64,000 bases of DNA from Limimaricola sp. G21655-S1 (GTDB lineage: Bacteria > Pseudomonadota > Alphaproteobacteria > Rhodobacterales > Rhodobacteraceae), in NCBI RefSeq assembly GCF_027213785.1, contig NZ_JAPWGO010000002.1, positions 1-64,000 on the forward strand. The letters are read 5' to 3'. The number at the start of each line of letters is the position of its first letter. Positions within the stretch are counted from its first letter, which is position 1. Shown here in pieces: positions 17,840 to 26,818 of the stretch. The position numbers and the translations under genes were made by a program. A model generated the notes under the pieces. It saw only the letters and a list, made by a program, of their open reading frames with translations, was not told where the DNA came from and did no database searches.

Positions 17840-18556
17840 ATGACCCAGCCCCATCTCCGTCCCGGCCGTCTCAGGCTGGTGAGCTACAACATCCGCAAGG
17901 CGCTGGGCACCGACCGGCGCCGCAACCCGGCCCGGATCTGCAACGTCATCGCGGCGATGGAGGCCGATATCGTGGTGCTGCAGGAGGCCGATCTGCGGCT
18001 TGGGGCACGGCCCACCGCGATCCCGCTGACCGAGCTCTCGCAGCTCGGCGGCCTGCATGTCGTGGATTTCGGGCAATCGGCCAAGAGCCTCGGATGGCAC
18101 GGCAACGCGATGCTGGTGCGCGAGGGCATCGCGGTGCGGGACCTGCACCGGATGGTGCTTCCGGGCTTCGAGCCGCGCGGCGCGATCGCCGCCGATCTCG
18201 ACACGCCGGCGGGGCCTCTGCGGGTAGGCGGGCTGCATCTGGGGTTGCTGCGCGGCTCGCGTCGGTTGCAGCTCACCCATATCATGGACGAGCTGGACCG
18301 GATGCCCGAACGCCCGACGGTGCTGGCGGGCGACATGAACGAGTGGTCGGAGCGGGTCGGGCTGGGCCGGCTGGCGCGGCACTTCGAGATACACGCGCCG
18401 GGACGCAGCTTTCACGCTCGGCGCCCCGTGGCCGCGCTCGACCGGATCGCGACCGGCCCGGGGCTGGTGATCGCCGAAAGCGGCGTTTGGCACGAACAGC
18501 CCGCCCCCGCGGCCTCGGATCACCTGCCGATCTGGGCCGATCTGCACCACGTCTGA
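17840..18556 (+). CDS. Endonuclease/exonuclease/phosphatase family protein
   Basis: A 238-residue EEP-fold hydrolase with VSYNIRKALG near residue 15, VLQEAD carrying the metal-binding Glu, GDMNEWS carrying the catalytic Asp/Asn pair, and the terminal SDHLPIWADL His. AGGA lies five bases before the ATG, and cls ends seven bases upstream. Members cut phosphodiesters of nucleic acids, inositol phosphates or sphingomyelin. The pairing with cls recurs in proteobacteria and suggests lipid phosphodiester chemistry, but this is an inference. No signal peptide is visible. Confidence 0.87.
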   Translation: MTQPHLRPGRLRLVSYNIRKALGTDRRRNPARICNVIAAMEADIVVLQEADLRLGARPTAIPLTELSQLGGLHVVDFGQSAKSLGWHGNAMLVREGIAVRDLHRMVLPGFEPRGAIAADLDTPAGPLRVGGLHLGLLRGSRRLQLTHIMDELDRMPERPTVLAGDMNEWSERVGLGRLARHFEIHAPGRSFHARRPVAALDRIATGPGLVIAESGVWHEQPAPAASDHLPIWADLHHV

Positions 18557-18567
18557 GCGATCAGACG
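18550..18567. terminator. Bidirectional hairpin spanning two convergent stop codons
   Basis: CGTCTGA, four bases, then TCAGACG: a perfect 7-base inverted repeat. The TGA in the left arm is the stop codon of the EEP gene, and the TCA in the right arm is the complement of the stop codon of the convergent nitroreductase-like gene. It probably ends transcription from both sides. Confidence 0.55.
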
Positions 18568-19535
18568 ATCAGCTCCTCCAGAGGCCGCCGTGCCCGCTGA
18601 TCGGGATGCGTCCCGGGCGGGCCGAAACGGATCACCTGCATCAGCCGCCGCTCCGGATCGATTCCGACATGCCGCGCCACCTCCTCCCGCGCGTCGTGGC
18701 GCGAGGTCAGCACCCCCATCGGCCAGCCCGCGAGGCCCAGCTTCGAGGCTTCGAGCAGCAATCGCAGATAGGCGCGGCCCGCGGTCACCGGACTGTCGGC
18801 GACGGGCCGATGGAACAGCGCGATCACCGCGCTGCTGCGGATCTGCATGGTCTCGCCCACCAGCCGGTCGGTCAGTCCGAGCATGTCCGCCGGGCGCCAC
18901 AACGGGCCCAGCACCAGCCGTGCCTCGGCCGCGGCGCGCGGGCTCAGCCGCAGCGTCGCCCGGTCGAGCCCGTCATGGCGCTTGCGCGGGTGGCGCGGGC
19001 TCAGCCGCAGCCACGACAGCAGCTCGCGCCGCGCCGCGCCGTCGCGCAGATGCGCCATCGCCGCCCGGTCATGCAGATCGGCCAGCCAGTCGCGACGTCC
19101 CGCGTCGGTGACGAGGATCGCATCGCGGCGGGTCCAGCCATAGAGATCCACCGGGCCCGGCTCGTAGGGCCCCCGATCGCTGAAGCGCAGCGGCAGCTGC
19201 CGCCCCAGCGGGTCCGGGTCGGTCTGCGCCTCGAGCGTGATCCGCGCCGCCAGCCGCAGCCCCGGCATCGTCTCCCGGTCGTCCCGGCCCCAGAGGTCGG
19301 TAAAGCCCGCCCCCATGCGCCGCGCCGAGAGCGCGAGGATCGTGGCCTCCGCCGCCGCGCCGCAGGCGAGGCCGGCGGCAATGCCATGCGGGTCGGAGAC
19401 GGGCAGCGTCGCGGCGGGGTCGCAACCGATCAGGATCGTGTCGCCCTTGCGGCGCCAGCGTGCGGGCTGCGTGTTGAGAGCGGAAGGAGCGCTGCGCGCT
19501 TCCTCCACGATCTCTCGAAACTGTTCGGTCTGCAT
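18561..19535 (-). CDS. Nitroreductase-family protein
   Basis: A 324-residue protein of the FMN nitroreductase fold, longer than the usual 200-220. Recognisable parts are EEARSAPSALNTQPARW at the N-terminus (FMN phosphate binding), YEPGPVDLYGW in the middle and the C-terminal LRLLLEASKLGLAGWPMGVL helix followed by RLMQVIRFG. This build is close to the Acg/Rv2032-like group of nitroreductase-like proteins. Activity is unknown. GGAG lies seven bases before the ATG. It converges on the EEP gene with only four bases between the stops. Confidence 0.75.
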   Translation of the reverse strand: MQTEQFREIVEEARSAPSALNTQPARWRRKGDTILIGCDPAATLPVSDPHGIAAGLACGAAAEATILALSARRMGAGFTDLWGRDDRETMPGLRLAARITLEAQTDPDPLGRQLPLRFSDRGPYEPGPVDLYGWTRRDAILVTDAGRRDWLADLHDRAAMAHLRDGAARRELLSWLRLSPRHPRKRHDGLDRATLRLSPRAAAEARLVLGPLWRPADMLGLTDRLVGETMQIRSSAVIALFHRPVADSPVTAGRAYLRLLLEASKLGLAGWPMGVLTSRHDAREEVARHVGIDPERRLMQVIRFGPPGTHPDQRARRPLEELIV

Positions 19536-19686
19536 CTGCCGCTCCCTCGGGCGACGCGCCCGGCTGGCCAGACCCTAGCGGCCGCTGCCGCGACGGCAAG
19601 CCGTTCGGGAGCGAGCGTGGCGCAAACCACGCAGCACGCGCGAGGTCCGATATGCAGAGGTCCATCTCAGGGGCAGAGACGGAAAA

Positions 19687-19712
19687 CCGGCCGCCCCTCG
19701 CGGGACGGCCGG
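19687..19712 (-). terminator. Rho-independent terminator of the xylFHG operon
   Basis: CCGGCCG and CGGCCGG arms, extended by CCC/GGG after one mismatch, enclose a TCGC loop. On the minus strand the stem is followed by TTTT. It lies 25 bases beyond the xylG stop codon, in the direction of that operon. Confidence 0.75.
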
Positions 19713-19736
19713 AACATTGCAGCGTCCCGCCCGGCT

Positions 19737-20543
19737 TCAGGCGGCGTCGCGCTTGGGATTCTTGCCCATGATGATCATCGACAGGATATCGTCCTCGGTC
19801 ACGTCCTCGACCCGCTCGGTGCCGACCAGCTGGCCGTTCTTCATCACCGAGACCCGGTCGCACAGCTCCATCATCTCGCGGGTGTCGTGGCTGATCAGGA
19901 AGATGCCCAGCCCCTGCGCCTTCAACTCCTTGATCAGGTCCGCGACCATCGCCGTCTCGTGCACGCCGAGCGCCGCGGTCGGCTCGTCCATGATCAGGAT
20001 CCTGGCGTTGAAATACACCGCGCGGGCGATCGCCACCGACTGTCTCTGGCCACCCGACAGCGCCGAAACCGGCTCCGAAAGCTTGCGGAAATTGGGGTTG
20101 AGCCGCGCCATGATCTTGCGCGTCTCGGCCTCCTGCTTGGCATCGTCGACGAAGCCCATCCTAGTGACGATCTCGCGCCCCAGGAACAGGTTCGAGGCGG
20201 CGTCGAGATTGTCGGCCAGCGCCAGCGTCTGGTAGATCGTCTCGATATTGTAGCGCCGTGCGTCGCGAGGGCTGTGAATCGAGGCCTTCTCGCCGTTGAT
20301 CCAGATCTCGCCCGAATCCGCCTTGTAGGCGCCCGAGAGGATCTTGATCAGCGTCGACTTGCCGGCGCCGTTATGACCCAGAAGCCCCACCACCTCGCCC
20401 GGGTAGAGATCGAGCGACACCCCATCGACCGCCTGCACGCCGCCAAAGGCGATGCGGATGTCCTTCAGTTCGACGAGGGGGGTTGCGCCAGAGGCGCGCG
20501 GATCGGGTGCCCCAGAGGCGCGGGGATCGGATTGCTTGTCCAT
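19737..20543 (-). CDS. xylG: D-xylose ABC transporter ATP-binding protein
   Basis: A 268-residue single-domain ATPase: Walker [10 protein letters not shown] near residue 56, signature [16 protein letters not shown], Walker [13 protein letters not shown] and the switch His in LISHD. E. coli XylG has two ATPase domains; this is the one-domain form found in alphaproteobacteria. The N-terminus carries DPRASGA twice in tandem before the conserved domain begins at [14 protein letters not shown]. If the repeats are not translated, initiation may be internal. It is one base downstream of xylH and powers import. Confidence 0.88.
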   Translation of the reverse strand: MDKQSDPRASGAPDPRASGATPLVELKDIRIAFGGVQAVDGVSLDLYPGEVVGLLGHNGAGKSTLIKILSGAYKADSGEIWINGEKASIHSPRDARRYNIETIYQTLALADNLDAASNLFLGREIVTRMGFVDDAKQEAETRKIMARLNPNFRKLSEPVSALSGGQRQSVAIARAVYFNARILIMDEPTAALGVHETAMVADLIKELKAQGLGIFLISHDTREMMELCDRVSVMKNGQLVGTERVEDVTEDDILSMIIMGKNPKRDAA

Positions 20544-20544
20544 G

Positions 20545-21870
20545 TCACTTCCCTCCGACGCGGCGGCGATAGATGATGTCGATCAGCACGGCGGCGACCA
20601 GCACGGTGCCGACGACCATGTTCTGCAAGGGCGCGTCGACGCCGACCATGGCCATGCCCGATTGCAGCGACTGCATGATCAGCGCGCCGAGAATGGCGCC
20701 GTATATCGTGCCGATGCCGCCCGACAGCGCCGTGCCGCCGATCACCGCCGCGGCGATGACGCGTAGCTCGTCGAGCGTGCCGATATCGTTGGAATGGTTG
20801 GTCAGGCGCGCCGAGGCGACCACGGCCGAGATGGCGACGAGCGTGCCCATGATCGCGAAGACCTTGACCGTGAGCAGCCGGGTGTTGATGCCCGACAGCT
20901 CCGCCGCGTCCGGATTGCCGCCGGTGGCGAAGATGTAGCGGCCGAGCCGCGTCTTGCGAGCGATCACCGTCATCACCACCGCCACCGCGATCAGCAGCAG
21001 CACCGAGTAGGGAATGCCGTAGGAGGCGGTGAAGCCCTCGGGCATCTCCGCGCCGCGCGCGGCGAAGTCGCGGGCCAGCACCCGGCTCGGGATCTCGTAG
21101 GCGTTGAGGATGGCGACGAAGCCGAGGATCGCGCCGACGATGATGGCCATGACCACCGCCTCGGCCCAGATCGGCTTGACCCGGAAGCCGTGACCGATCT
21201 TGTTGCGCCGCGCCGACCACAGCGCCAGCACCGCGACGACGGCGGCGAGAAGGCCGGCGATCCAGCTCCATTGCGCGCCCAGCGTGCCGTTGATGCCGCC
21301 GAAGGCCTGGAAGGTCTCGTCGAGCGGGCCGATGGTCTGGCCGGAGGTGATGTACCAGCCGACATTGCGCCAGATCAGCAACCCGCCCAGCGTCACGATG
21401 AAGGCGGGAATGGTGAGGTAACCGACGAGCCAGCCCTGGAACGCGCCGATCACCGCGCCGGTGATCAGGCCGGCGAGGATCGACAGCCATGGCAGCGCCG
21501 CGTGACCCAGCGGCAGGCCCATCATATCGGGCAGCCAGCGGGTCTGCATCATCGCCATGACGGCGGATGCCGTGGCCAGCAGCGCGCCGACCGAGAGGTC
21601 GATGTGGCGGGTGACGATGATGAACACCATGCCGGTCGCCATGATCGCCACCGAGACGGTCTGGATCGACAGGTTGAAGATGTTGCGCGGGGTCAGGAAG
21701 CGGCCGTCGGTCAGCACGTTGAACACGACGCAGACGATGATGAAGGCCCCGACCATGCCCAGCAGGCGCAGGTCGAGTTCCAGCTGGTTCAGGAAGGAGC
21801 GCGCGGGCGCCTTGTCCGCGGGCCGCTGCCCCGAGGGGGCGGCGTTGGGGACGGTATCGGTATCGGACAT
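20545..21870 (-). CDS. xylH: D-xylose ABC transporter permease
   Basis: A 441-residue inner-membrane protein of the BPD_transp_2 family with about ten to twelve helices. Typical monosaccharide-permease segments are [36 protein letters not shown] and [24 protein letters not shown]. The start MSDTDTV is chosen because residues further upstream are low-complexity Arg/Pro. It lies between xylF and xylG and matches XylH in length, which is longer than RbsC. It forms the sugar channel. Confidence 0.92.
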   Translation of the reverse strand: MSDTDTVPNAAPSGQRPADKAPARSFLNQLELDLRLLGMVGAFIIVCVVFNVLTDGRFLTPRNIFNLSIQTVSVAIMATGMVFIIVTRHIDLSVGALLATASAVMAMMQTRWLPDMMGLPLGHAALPWLSILAGLITGAVIGAFQGWLVGYLTIPAFIVTLGGLLIWRNVGWYITSGQTIGPLDETFQAFGGINGTLGAQWSWIAGLLAAVVAVLALWSARRNKIGHGFRVKPIWAEAVVMAIIVGAILGFVAILNAYEIPSRVLARDFAARGAEMPEGFTASYGIPYSVLLLIAVAVVMTVIARKTRLGRYIFATGGNPDAAELSGINTRLLTVKVFAIMGTLVAISAVVASARLTNHSNDIGTLDELRVIAAAVIGGTALSGGIGTIYGAILGALIMQSLQSGMAMVGVDAPLQNMVVGTVLVAAVLIDIIYRRRVGGK

Positions 21871-21968
21871 GTGGGGGCTCCTGGACGGAGAGGCGCGGCG
21901 CGGGGGAGCGCGCGCGGTCATGGGGGCGTCACGCCCCGGCCCGGATCACCGGGCCGGGGCGGCGCGTA

Positions 21969-23003
21969 TCACTCGGCGCAGGCGGGAACGTCGCCGGTCA
22001 CGCCCTGGCACAGGGTTTCCTGATCGATCCAGCCGGCATCGACCACCACGTCGAGGTTCTCGATGGTCACCGGAACCGGATCGAGGAACTTGGCCCAGAG
22101 CGTGGTGCCCGCGGGCGAGGTCCACTCCTCGGCACCCTCGATCGCGCTCATCTCGGCGCCACCGGCCAGCTCGATCGCGATCTCGCCGGCCTCGCGGCCC
22201 AGCTCGCGGCTGTCCTTCCAGACCGAGACGGTCTGCGTGCCCTGCGCGACGCGGTTGAGCGCGGCGTGGTCGGCGTCCTGACCCGAGACCGGGATGCCGT
22301 CCATGCCCTGCGCGGTGAGCGCGGCCACGGCGCCGCCAGCGGTGCCGTCATTCGATGCGACCACGGCGTCGACCTGGTTGTCCTGCGCGGTCAGGATCTG
22401 CTCCATGTTGCGCTGCGCATTGGCGGGCAGCCAGCCGTCGGTATAGGCCTCGCCGACGATGGTGATGGCGCCGCTGTCGATCGCCTCCTGCAGCACCTCC
22501 TGCTGGCCGCCGCGCAGGAAGTCGGCATTGGGATCGGTGGGCGAGCCCTTGATCATCACGTAGTTGCCCTCGGGCGCGGCCTCGAGCACGGCGCGGGCCT
22601 GCATCCGGCCCACCTCGACGTTGTCGAAGGTCAGGTAGAAGGCGCGATCGTCCTCGATCAGCCGGTCATAGGCGATGACCGGGATGCCTTCGTTGAAGGC
22701 GGCGTCCACGGCCGGGCCGATCGCCTGGGTGTCCTGCGCGAGGATGATCAGCGCGTCGACGCCCTGCGCGATCAGGCTCTCGACGTCGGAGAGCTGCTTC
22801 GAGGAGGAGGACTGCGCATCGGCCGAGACGTATTCGGCGCCTGCGGCTTCGAGCGCGGACTTGATCGCGGCCTCGTCGGTCTTCCAGCGCTCTTCCTGGA
22901 AGTTGGACCAGCTGACGCCCACGGTCATGCCGTGCTGCTCGGCGATCGCGGTCGTGCTGAAGCCGGCCGTCAGGGCGACGGCGGCCAGAATTGCGTTGCG
23001 CAT
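21969..23003 (-). CDS. xylF: D-xylose-binding periplasmic protein
   Basis: A 344-residue sugar-binding protein with a signal peptide ending TTAIA near residue 21. The XylF hallmarks are clear: VIAYDRLI, FYLTFDNVEVGRMQA, GNYVMIKGSPTDPNADFL, TDGWLPANAQRNME, DAVVASNDGTAGG and PVSGQDADHAALNRVAQGTQ. The Asn, Asp and Arg residues in these strings are the known xylose contacts in the E. coli protein. GGGAGG precedes the ATG. It is the first gene of the operon and lies divergent to a ROK regulator across an operator-bearing intergenic region. Confidence 0.94.
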   Translation of the reverse strand: MRNAILAAVALTAGFSTTAIAEQHGMTVGVSWSNFQEERWKTDEAAIKSALEAAGAEYVSADAQSSSSKQLSDVESLIAQGVDALIILAQDTQAIGPAVDAAFNEGIPVIAYDRLIEDDRAFYLTFDNVEVGRMQARAVLEAAPEGNYVMIKGSPTDPNADFLRGGQQEVLQEAIDSGAITIVGEAYTDGWLPANAQRNMEQILTAQDNQVDAVVASNDGTAGGAVAALTAQGMDGIPVSGQDADHAALNRVAQGTQTVSVWKDSRELGREAGEIAIELAGGAEMSAIEGAEEWTSPAGTTLWAKFLDPVPVTIENLDVVVDAGWIDQETLCQGVTGDVPACAE

Positions 23004-23095
23004 GGGTATCCTCCCTAAAACATGTCTCCCGTCCCACCGGGAAGCCGATCCCCTCCCAGGGACCGGTTGACCGACACAGTCGCATATTTAGTTCG

Positions 23096-23119
23096 CTTGT
23101 CAAAATATATTTTGCCAAG
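23096..23119. promoter_or_regulatory. 24-bp inverted repeat, probable ROK/XylR operator
   Basis: Arms CTTGTCAAAATA and TATTTTGCCAAG match at 11 of 12 positions with no spacer. The site lies in the 218-base region between the divergent xylF and ROK genes, 93 bases from the xylF start. The AT-rich core stands out in GC-rich DNA. ROK repressors bind long AT-centred dyads like this. Confidence 0.65.
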
Positions 23120-23221
23120 AGCTGCCCCGAGACGGTAACAATCGATGGCAGGCGCGCCGCATTCCGAGCAAATCGGGAATATCGGCCGGAGGAGGCCTGC
23201 AGATAATTCGGGGATCGAACT

Positions 23222-24487
23222 ATGATCGACGCACAACCGGCGGAGGCGGACGATACCGTGGCCGAACCGCAACAGGGCGTCGGACCGCTGCTGCCCGGCG
23301 CGCAGCGCGAGGCGCGACCGCTGCGGCAACAGATCCTCGAGCATGTCCGCGCCCATGGGCGCACCGCCCGCGCCGATATCAGCCGTGCCCTCGGCGTCAG
23401 CGCCGGGTCGGTCACCACCCTGACCTCGGAGTTGATCGGCCTCGGCCTGCTGCGCGAGGTCGAGAGCGCCGGCGCGGCCCCGACGACGCGGGGCCGACCC
23501 CCGGTGGCGCTCGAGCTGGTCTCGGAGGGTCGGCTCGTCATCGGCATCAAGATCTCCGACGAGCGCAACACCGCCGTGCTGGTCGATTTCTCCGGCGCCA
23601 TCCTCGCCGATGCCGCGCGGCCGGTCCCGCCGAGCCGCCGCACGCTGGACCAGACCTGCCACGAAATCGATGCGCTGATCGAGGCGGTGCTGGCGCAGGC
23701 CGGGCGGCCGCGAGACGAGCTTCTCGCGGTGGGCGTCGGCCTCTCGGGCATGGTCGACCACGAAAGCGGCACCGTGCTCTGGTCGCCGCATCTGGGCCCG
23801 GACATGCCGCTCGGTTCCGAGGCCAGCCGCCGCTTCGGACTGCCGGTGCTGATCGACAACGACGCCAACATGCTCACCCTCGCCGAGCTGTGGTTCGGCG
23901 TCGGGCGGCAGCGCTCGGACTTCGCCGTGGTCACCATCGAGCACGGCGTCGGCATGGGGCTCGTGATCGACAACCGCCTCTATCGCGGCGAACGCGGCAT
24001 GGGGCTCGAGATGGGCCACACCAAGGTGCAGCTCGACGGCGCGCTGTGCCGCTGCGGCAAACGTGGCTGCCTCGAGGCCTATATCGCCGATTACGCTTTG
24101 GCCCGCGAGGCGGCCACGGCGCTGGGCCGGTCGCCGCAGAGCCCGCAGGTGATGCTCGACGCGCTCTATGCCGAGGCCAAGAGCGGCAACCGGGCCGCCC
24201 GGTCGATCTTCAACCGCGCCGGACGCTACCTCGCCCTCGGCCTGTCCAACGTGATCCAGCTGTTCGACCCGGAGCTGGTGATCCTCTCGGGCGAACGGAT
24301 GCGCTACGACTATCTCTACGCCGACGAGGTGCTGTCGGAGATGCGCGAGCTCACCCTCGTCGAGGGGCGCGTCCCGGCCCGGATCGAGATCCACGCTTGG
24401 GGCGATCTGGTCTGGGCCCGCGGCGCGAGCGCGCTGGCGCTGGCCGACGTCACCGGGACGGTGCTCGCCGAGGCGCGCTCGGCATGA
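23222..24487 (+). CDS. ROK-family transcriptional regulator (xylose operon)
   Basis: A 421-residue ROK protein. Residues 35-95 are an N-terminal winged helix (ARADISRALGVSAGSVTTLTSELIGLGLL), followed by the sugar-kinase-like domain: GVGLSGMVDHESG, IDNDANMLTLAEL, the EMGHTKVQ motif, and the zinc motif CRCGKRGCLEAY with its three Cys. It is divergent from xylFHG and is the likely xylose-sensing repressor, by analogy with XylR proteins of this type. The stop overlaps the start of the next gene by ATGA. The start has only a weak GGGA site. Confidence 0.9.
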   Translation: MIDAQPAEADDTVAEPQQGVGPLLPGAQREARPLRQQILEHVRAHGRTARADISRALGVSAGSVTTLTSELIGLGLLREVESAGAAPTTRGRPPVALELVSEGRLVIGIKISDERNTAVLVDFSGAILADAARPVPPSRRTLDQTCHEIDALIEAVLAQAGRPRDELLAVGVGLSGMVDHESGTVLWSPHLGPDMPLGSEASRRFGLPVLIDNDANMLTLAELWFGVGRQRSDFAVVTIEHGVGMGLVIDNRLYRGERGMGLEMGHTKVQLDGALCRCGKRGCLEAYIADYALAREAATALGRSPQSPQVMLDALYAEAKSGNRAARSIFNRAGRYLALGLSNVIQLFDPELVILSGERMRYDYLYADEVLSEMRELTLVEGRVPARIEIHAWGDLVWARGASALALADVTGTVLAEARSA

Positions 24488-26028
24488 CGCGGTGGAACTG
24501 GCGGACCGGGATCGGGACCGGTCGCGCGGGGGTCGCGGCGCTCGGGCTGGCCGCCCTGCTCTCGGCAGGTCCTGCCACGGCTGGACCGCGCTTCGAGGAC
24601 CGCTCGGCGGCGCTTCCCGAACATGTCTATGCGGGCGGTTGGGAGCATTTCGTGGGCGGCGGCGTCGCGGTGTTCGACTGCGACGGCGACGCGCGGCCCG
24701 ACATCTTCGCCGCCGGGGGCGAGACCCCGGCACGGCTCATGCGCAACCGCGGCGATTTCGCCTTCGATCCCGTGCCCCTGCCCGATCTGCGCGGCACCAC
24801 CGGGGCCTATCCGCTCGACGCCGACGCCGATGGCCGCCCCGATCTCTTCGTGATGCGCGCCGGTCCGAACCGGCTGCTGCGAGGACTGGGCGATTGCCGG
24901 TTCGAGGATGCGACCGAGGCCTTGGGGCTGCCCCCGGGCGACGGCTGGACCACCGCCTTCACCGCATGGTGGGAAGCGGATGAGCGCCCGGTGATGGCGA
25001 TCGGCAACTACGTGGATCGCGACGATCCGGAAGGCCCCTTCGAGGCCTGCGACGAGAACGCGATCCTGCGGCCCGGGGCGGATGGCTGGCGCGCCGAGGA
25101 ACTCGGCCCCGGCTTCTGCGCGCTGTCGATGCTCGCGGCGCGCGACGCGCGGGGGCGACGCGCGCTCAGGATCTCCAACGACCGGCACTACTACGTGCGC
25201 GGCGGCTTCGAGCAGATGTGGGACATCGAAGCGCGCCGGTTTCTGGACGAGGCAGATGGCTGGCCCACCGTTTCACTCTGGGGCATGGGCATCGCCTCGC
25301 GCGACCTGACGGGCGACGGGCGCGACGAGGTGATGCTCACCTCCATGGGCGACCAGCTTCTGCAGCTCGCGCAACAAGATGGCAGCTATGCCGCCGCGCC
25401 CTATTCGATCGGCTCCTACGCGCAGCGTCCGCATATCGGCGATGACGGCCGCCCCTCGACCGGCTGGCACGCCGAGTTCGGCGACATCGACAATGACGGG
25501 CGCGCCGACCTGTTCATCGCCAAGGGCAATGTCGACCAGATGCCCTCCAATGCCATGCGCGACCCCAACAACCTGCTGATGCAGCAGGCCGACGGAACCT
25601 TTACCGAGACCTCGGTCGAGGCCGGGATTGCCACCACCGAGCGGTCGCGTGGCGCCGCGCTCGCGGATTTCGACGGCGACGGGCGGCTCGACCTCGTGGT
25701 TCTCAACCGCCGCGCGCCGATGGAGCTTTGGCGCAATGTAAGCGAGGGCACCGGCCACTGGCTCGGCCTCGATCTGCGCCAACCCGGCGGCAACCGGTTC
25801 GCCATCGGCGCGGTGGTGACGGTCGAGACGGAAGCGGGCCGGCAGGCGCTGCAAAGGACCATCGGCGCCGGCCATGCGGGTGGACAGCTCGGGCCGCTCC
25901 ATGTCGGGCTGGGTGCCGCCAAGCGCGCGCGGGTCACCGTCGAATGGCCCGACGGCGCGATCACGGGCCCGTACGAGCTGGAGGTGGACCGCGTCGTTAC
26001 ACTGGACCGCGCCGCCCTGCCCGGCTGA
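24484..26028 (+). CDS. Secreted FG-GAP/ASPIC (CRTAC1-like) repeat protein
   Basis: A 514-residue exported protein with a signal peptide (hydrophobic run AGVAALGLAALLSAGPATAG, cleaved near residue 34). The body has FG-GAP/VCBS-type repeats with calcium-binding loops DCDGDARPDI, DADADGRPDL, DIDNDGRADL and DFDGDGRLDL, forming a probable beta-propeller. The C-terminus is an ASPIC/UnbV domain (WLGLDLRQPGGNRFAIGA and RARVTVEWPDG). Its function is unknown. It overlaps the ROK regulator by ATGA, so it is co-translated with it, an unexplained association with xylose control. The assigned start avoids a much longer upstream reading that lies inside the ROK gene. Confidence 0.85.
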   Translation: MTRWNWRTGIGTGRAGVAALGLAALLSAGPATAGPRFEDRSAALPEHVYAGGWEHFVGGGVAVFDCDGDARPDIFAAGGETPARLMRNRGDFAFDPVPLPDLRGTTGAYPLDADADGRPDLFVMRAGPNRLLRGLGDCRFEDATEALGLPPGDGWTTAFTAWWEADERPVMAIGNYVDRDDPEGPFEACDENAILRPGADGWRAEELGPGFCALSMLAARDARGRRALRISNDRHYYVRGGFEQMWDIEARRFLDEADGWPTVSLWGMGIASRDLTGDGRDEVMLTSMGDQLLQLAQQDGSYAAAPYSIGSYAQRPHIGDDGRPSTGWHAEFGDIDNDGRADLFIAKGNVDQMPSNAMRDPNNLLMQQADGTFTETSVEAGIATTERSRGAALADFDGDGRLDLVVLNRRAPMELWRNVSEGTGHWLGLDLRQPGGNRFAIGAVVTVETEAGRQALQRTIGAGHAGGQLGPLHVGLGAAKRARVTVEWPDGAITGPYELEVDRVVTLDRAALPG

Positions 26029-26065
26029 GCTTGCCACCGCCGCGCCCGACGCTAGGCTCGCGGCC

Positions 26066-26818
26066 ATGAGCACACGCAGCTACGCCATCGGCGACATTCA
26101 CGGCCACCCGGAGAAACTCCGCGCGGCGCATGACCTCATCGCGGCCGACCGGGACCGGACCGGCGACGGTGAAAGCCCGGTGATCCATCTGGGCGATCTC
26201 ACCGATCGCGGCCCCGACAGCCGGGGCGTGATCGAGATGTTGATCGAGGGCATCGCAGCCGGCGCGCCGTGGATCGTCCTGTTGGGCAATCACGACCGGA
26301 TGTTTCACCGCTTCCTCGACGATCCCGACTGGCACGATCCGGGGCTGCGCGAGGATCTCGGCTGGCTCGATCCGAGGCTGGGCGGCGACACCACGCTCGA
26401 AAGCTACGGCGTGGCACCGGTGGCGGGGCGCGATCTCTACGAGGTGCATCGCGAGGCCGTGGCGAAGGTGCCCCGCGCGCATCGCGACTTTGTCGCCGCG
26501 CTGCCGCTCACCCATTCACGTGGCGAGGTGCTTTTCGTTCATGCGGGCATCCGCCCCGGCGTCGCCCTCGCCGACCAGACCGAGGACGACCTCGTCTGGA
26601 TCCGCAAGGGCTGGCTCGAGGATGGCCGCGATCACGGCCCGCTGGTGGTGCATGGCCACACCGCGCTCGAACGTCCCCGCCATTTCGGCAACCGGGTCGA
26701 TCTCGACGGCGGCGCGGCCTATGGGCGGCCGCTGGCGGCGGCGGTAATCGAAGGACGCGAGGTGTCGCTGCTGACGCCCGATGGCCGGACACCGCTGCGC
26801 CCCGAACCCGAGGCCTAG
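26066..26818 (+). CDS. PPP-type metallophosphoesterase (Ser/Thr phosphatase or Ap4A hydrolase-like)
   Basis: A 250-residue phosphatase of the PPP family with GDIHGH at residues 9-14, GDLTDRGPDS, GNHDRMFHRF, the FVHAGIRPG loop and VHGHTALE. These are the two-metal and catalytic-His motifs. Members include bacterial serine/threonine phosphatases and diadenosine tetraphosphatases; sequence alone does not separate them. It starts 38 bases after the ASPIC gene. Its stop codon and that of the convergent ridA gene share the palindrome CTAG. Confidence 0.88.
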   Translation: MSTRSYAIGDIHGHPEKLRAAHDLIAADRDRTGDGESPVIHLGDLTDRGPDSRGVIEMLIEGIAAGAPWIVLLGNHDRMFHRFLDDPDWHDPGLREDLGWLDPRLGGDTTLESYGVAPVAGRDLYEVHREAVAKVPRAHRDFVAALPLTHSRGEVLFVHAGIRPGVALADQTEDDLVWIRKGWLEDGRDHGPLVVHGHTALERPRHFGNRVDLDGGAAYGRPLAAAVIEGREVSLLTPDGRTPLRPEPEA

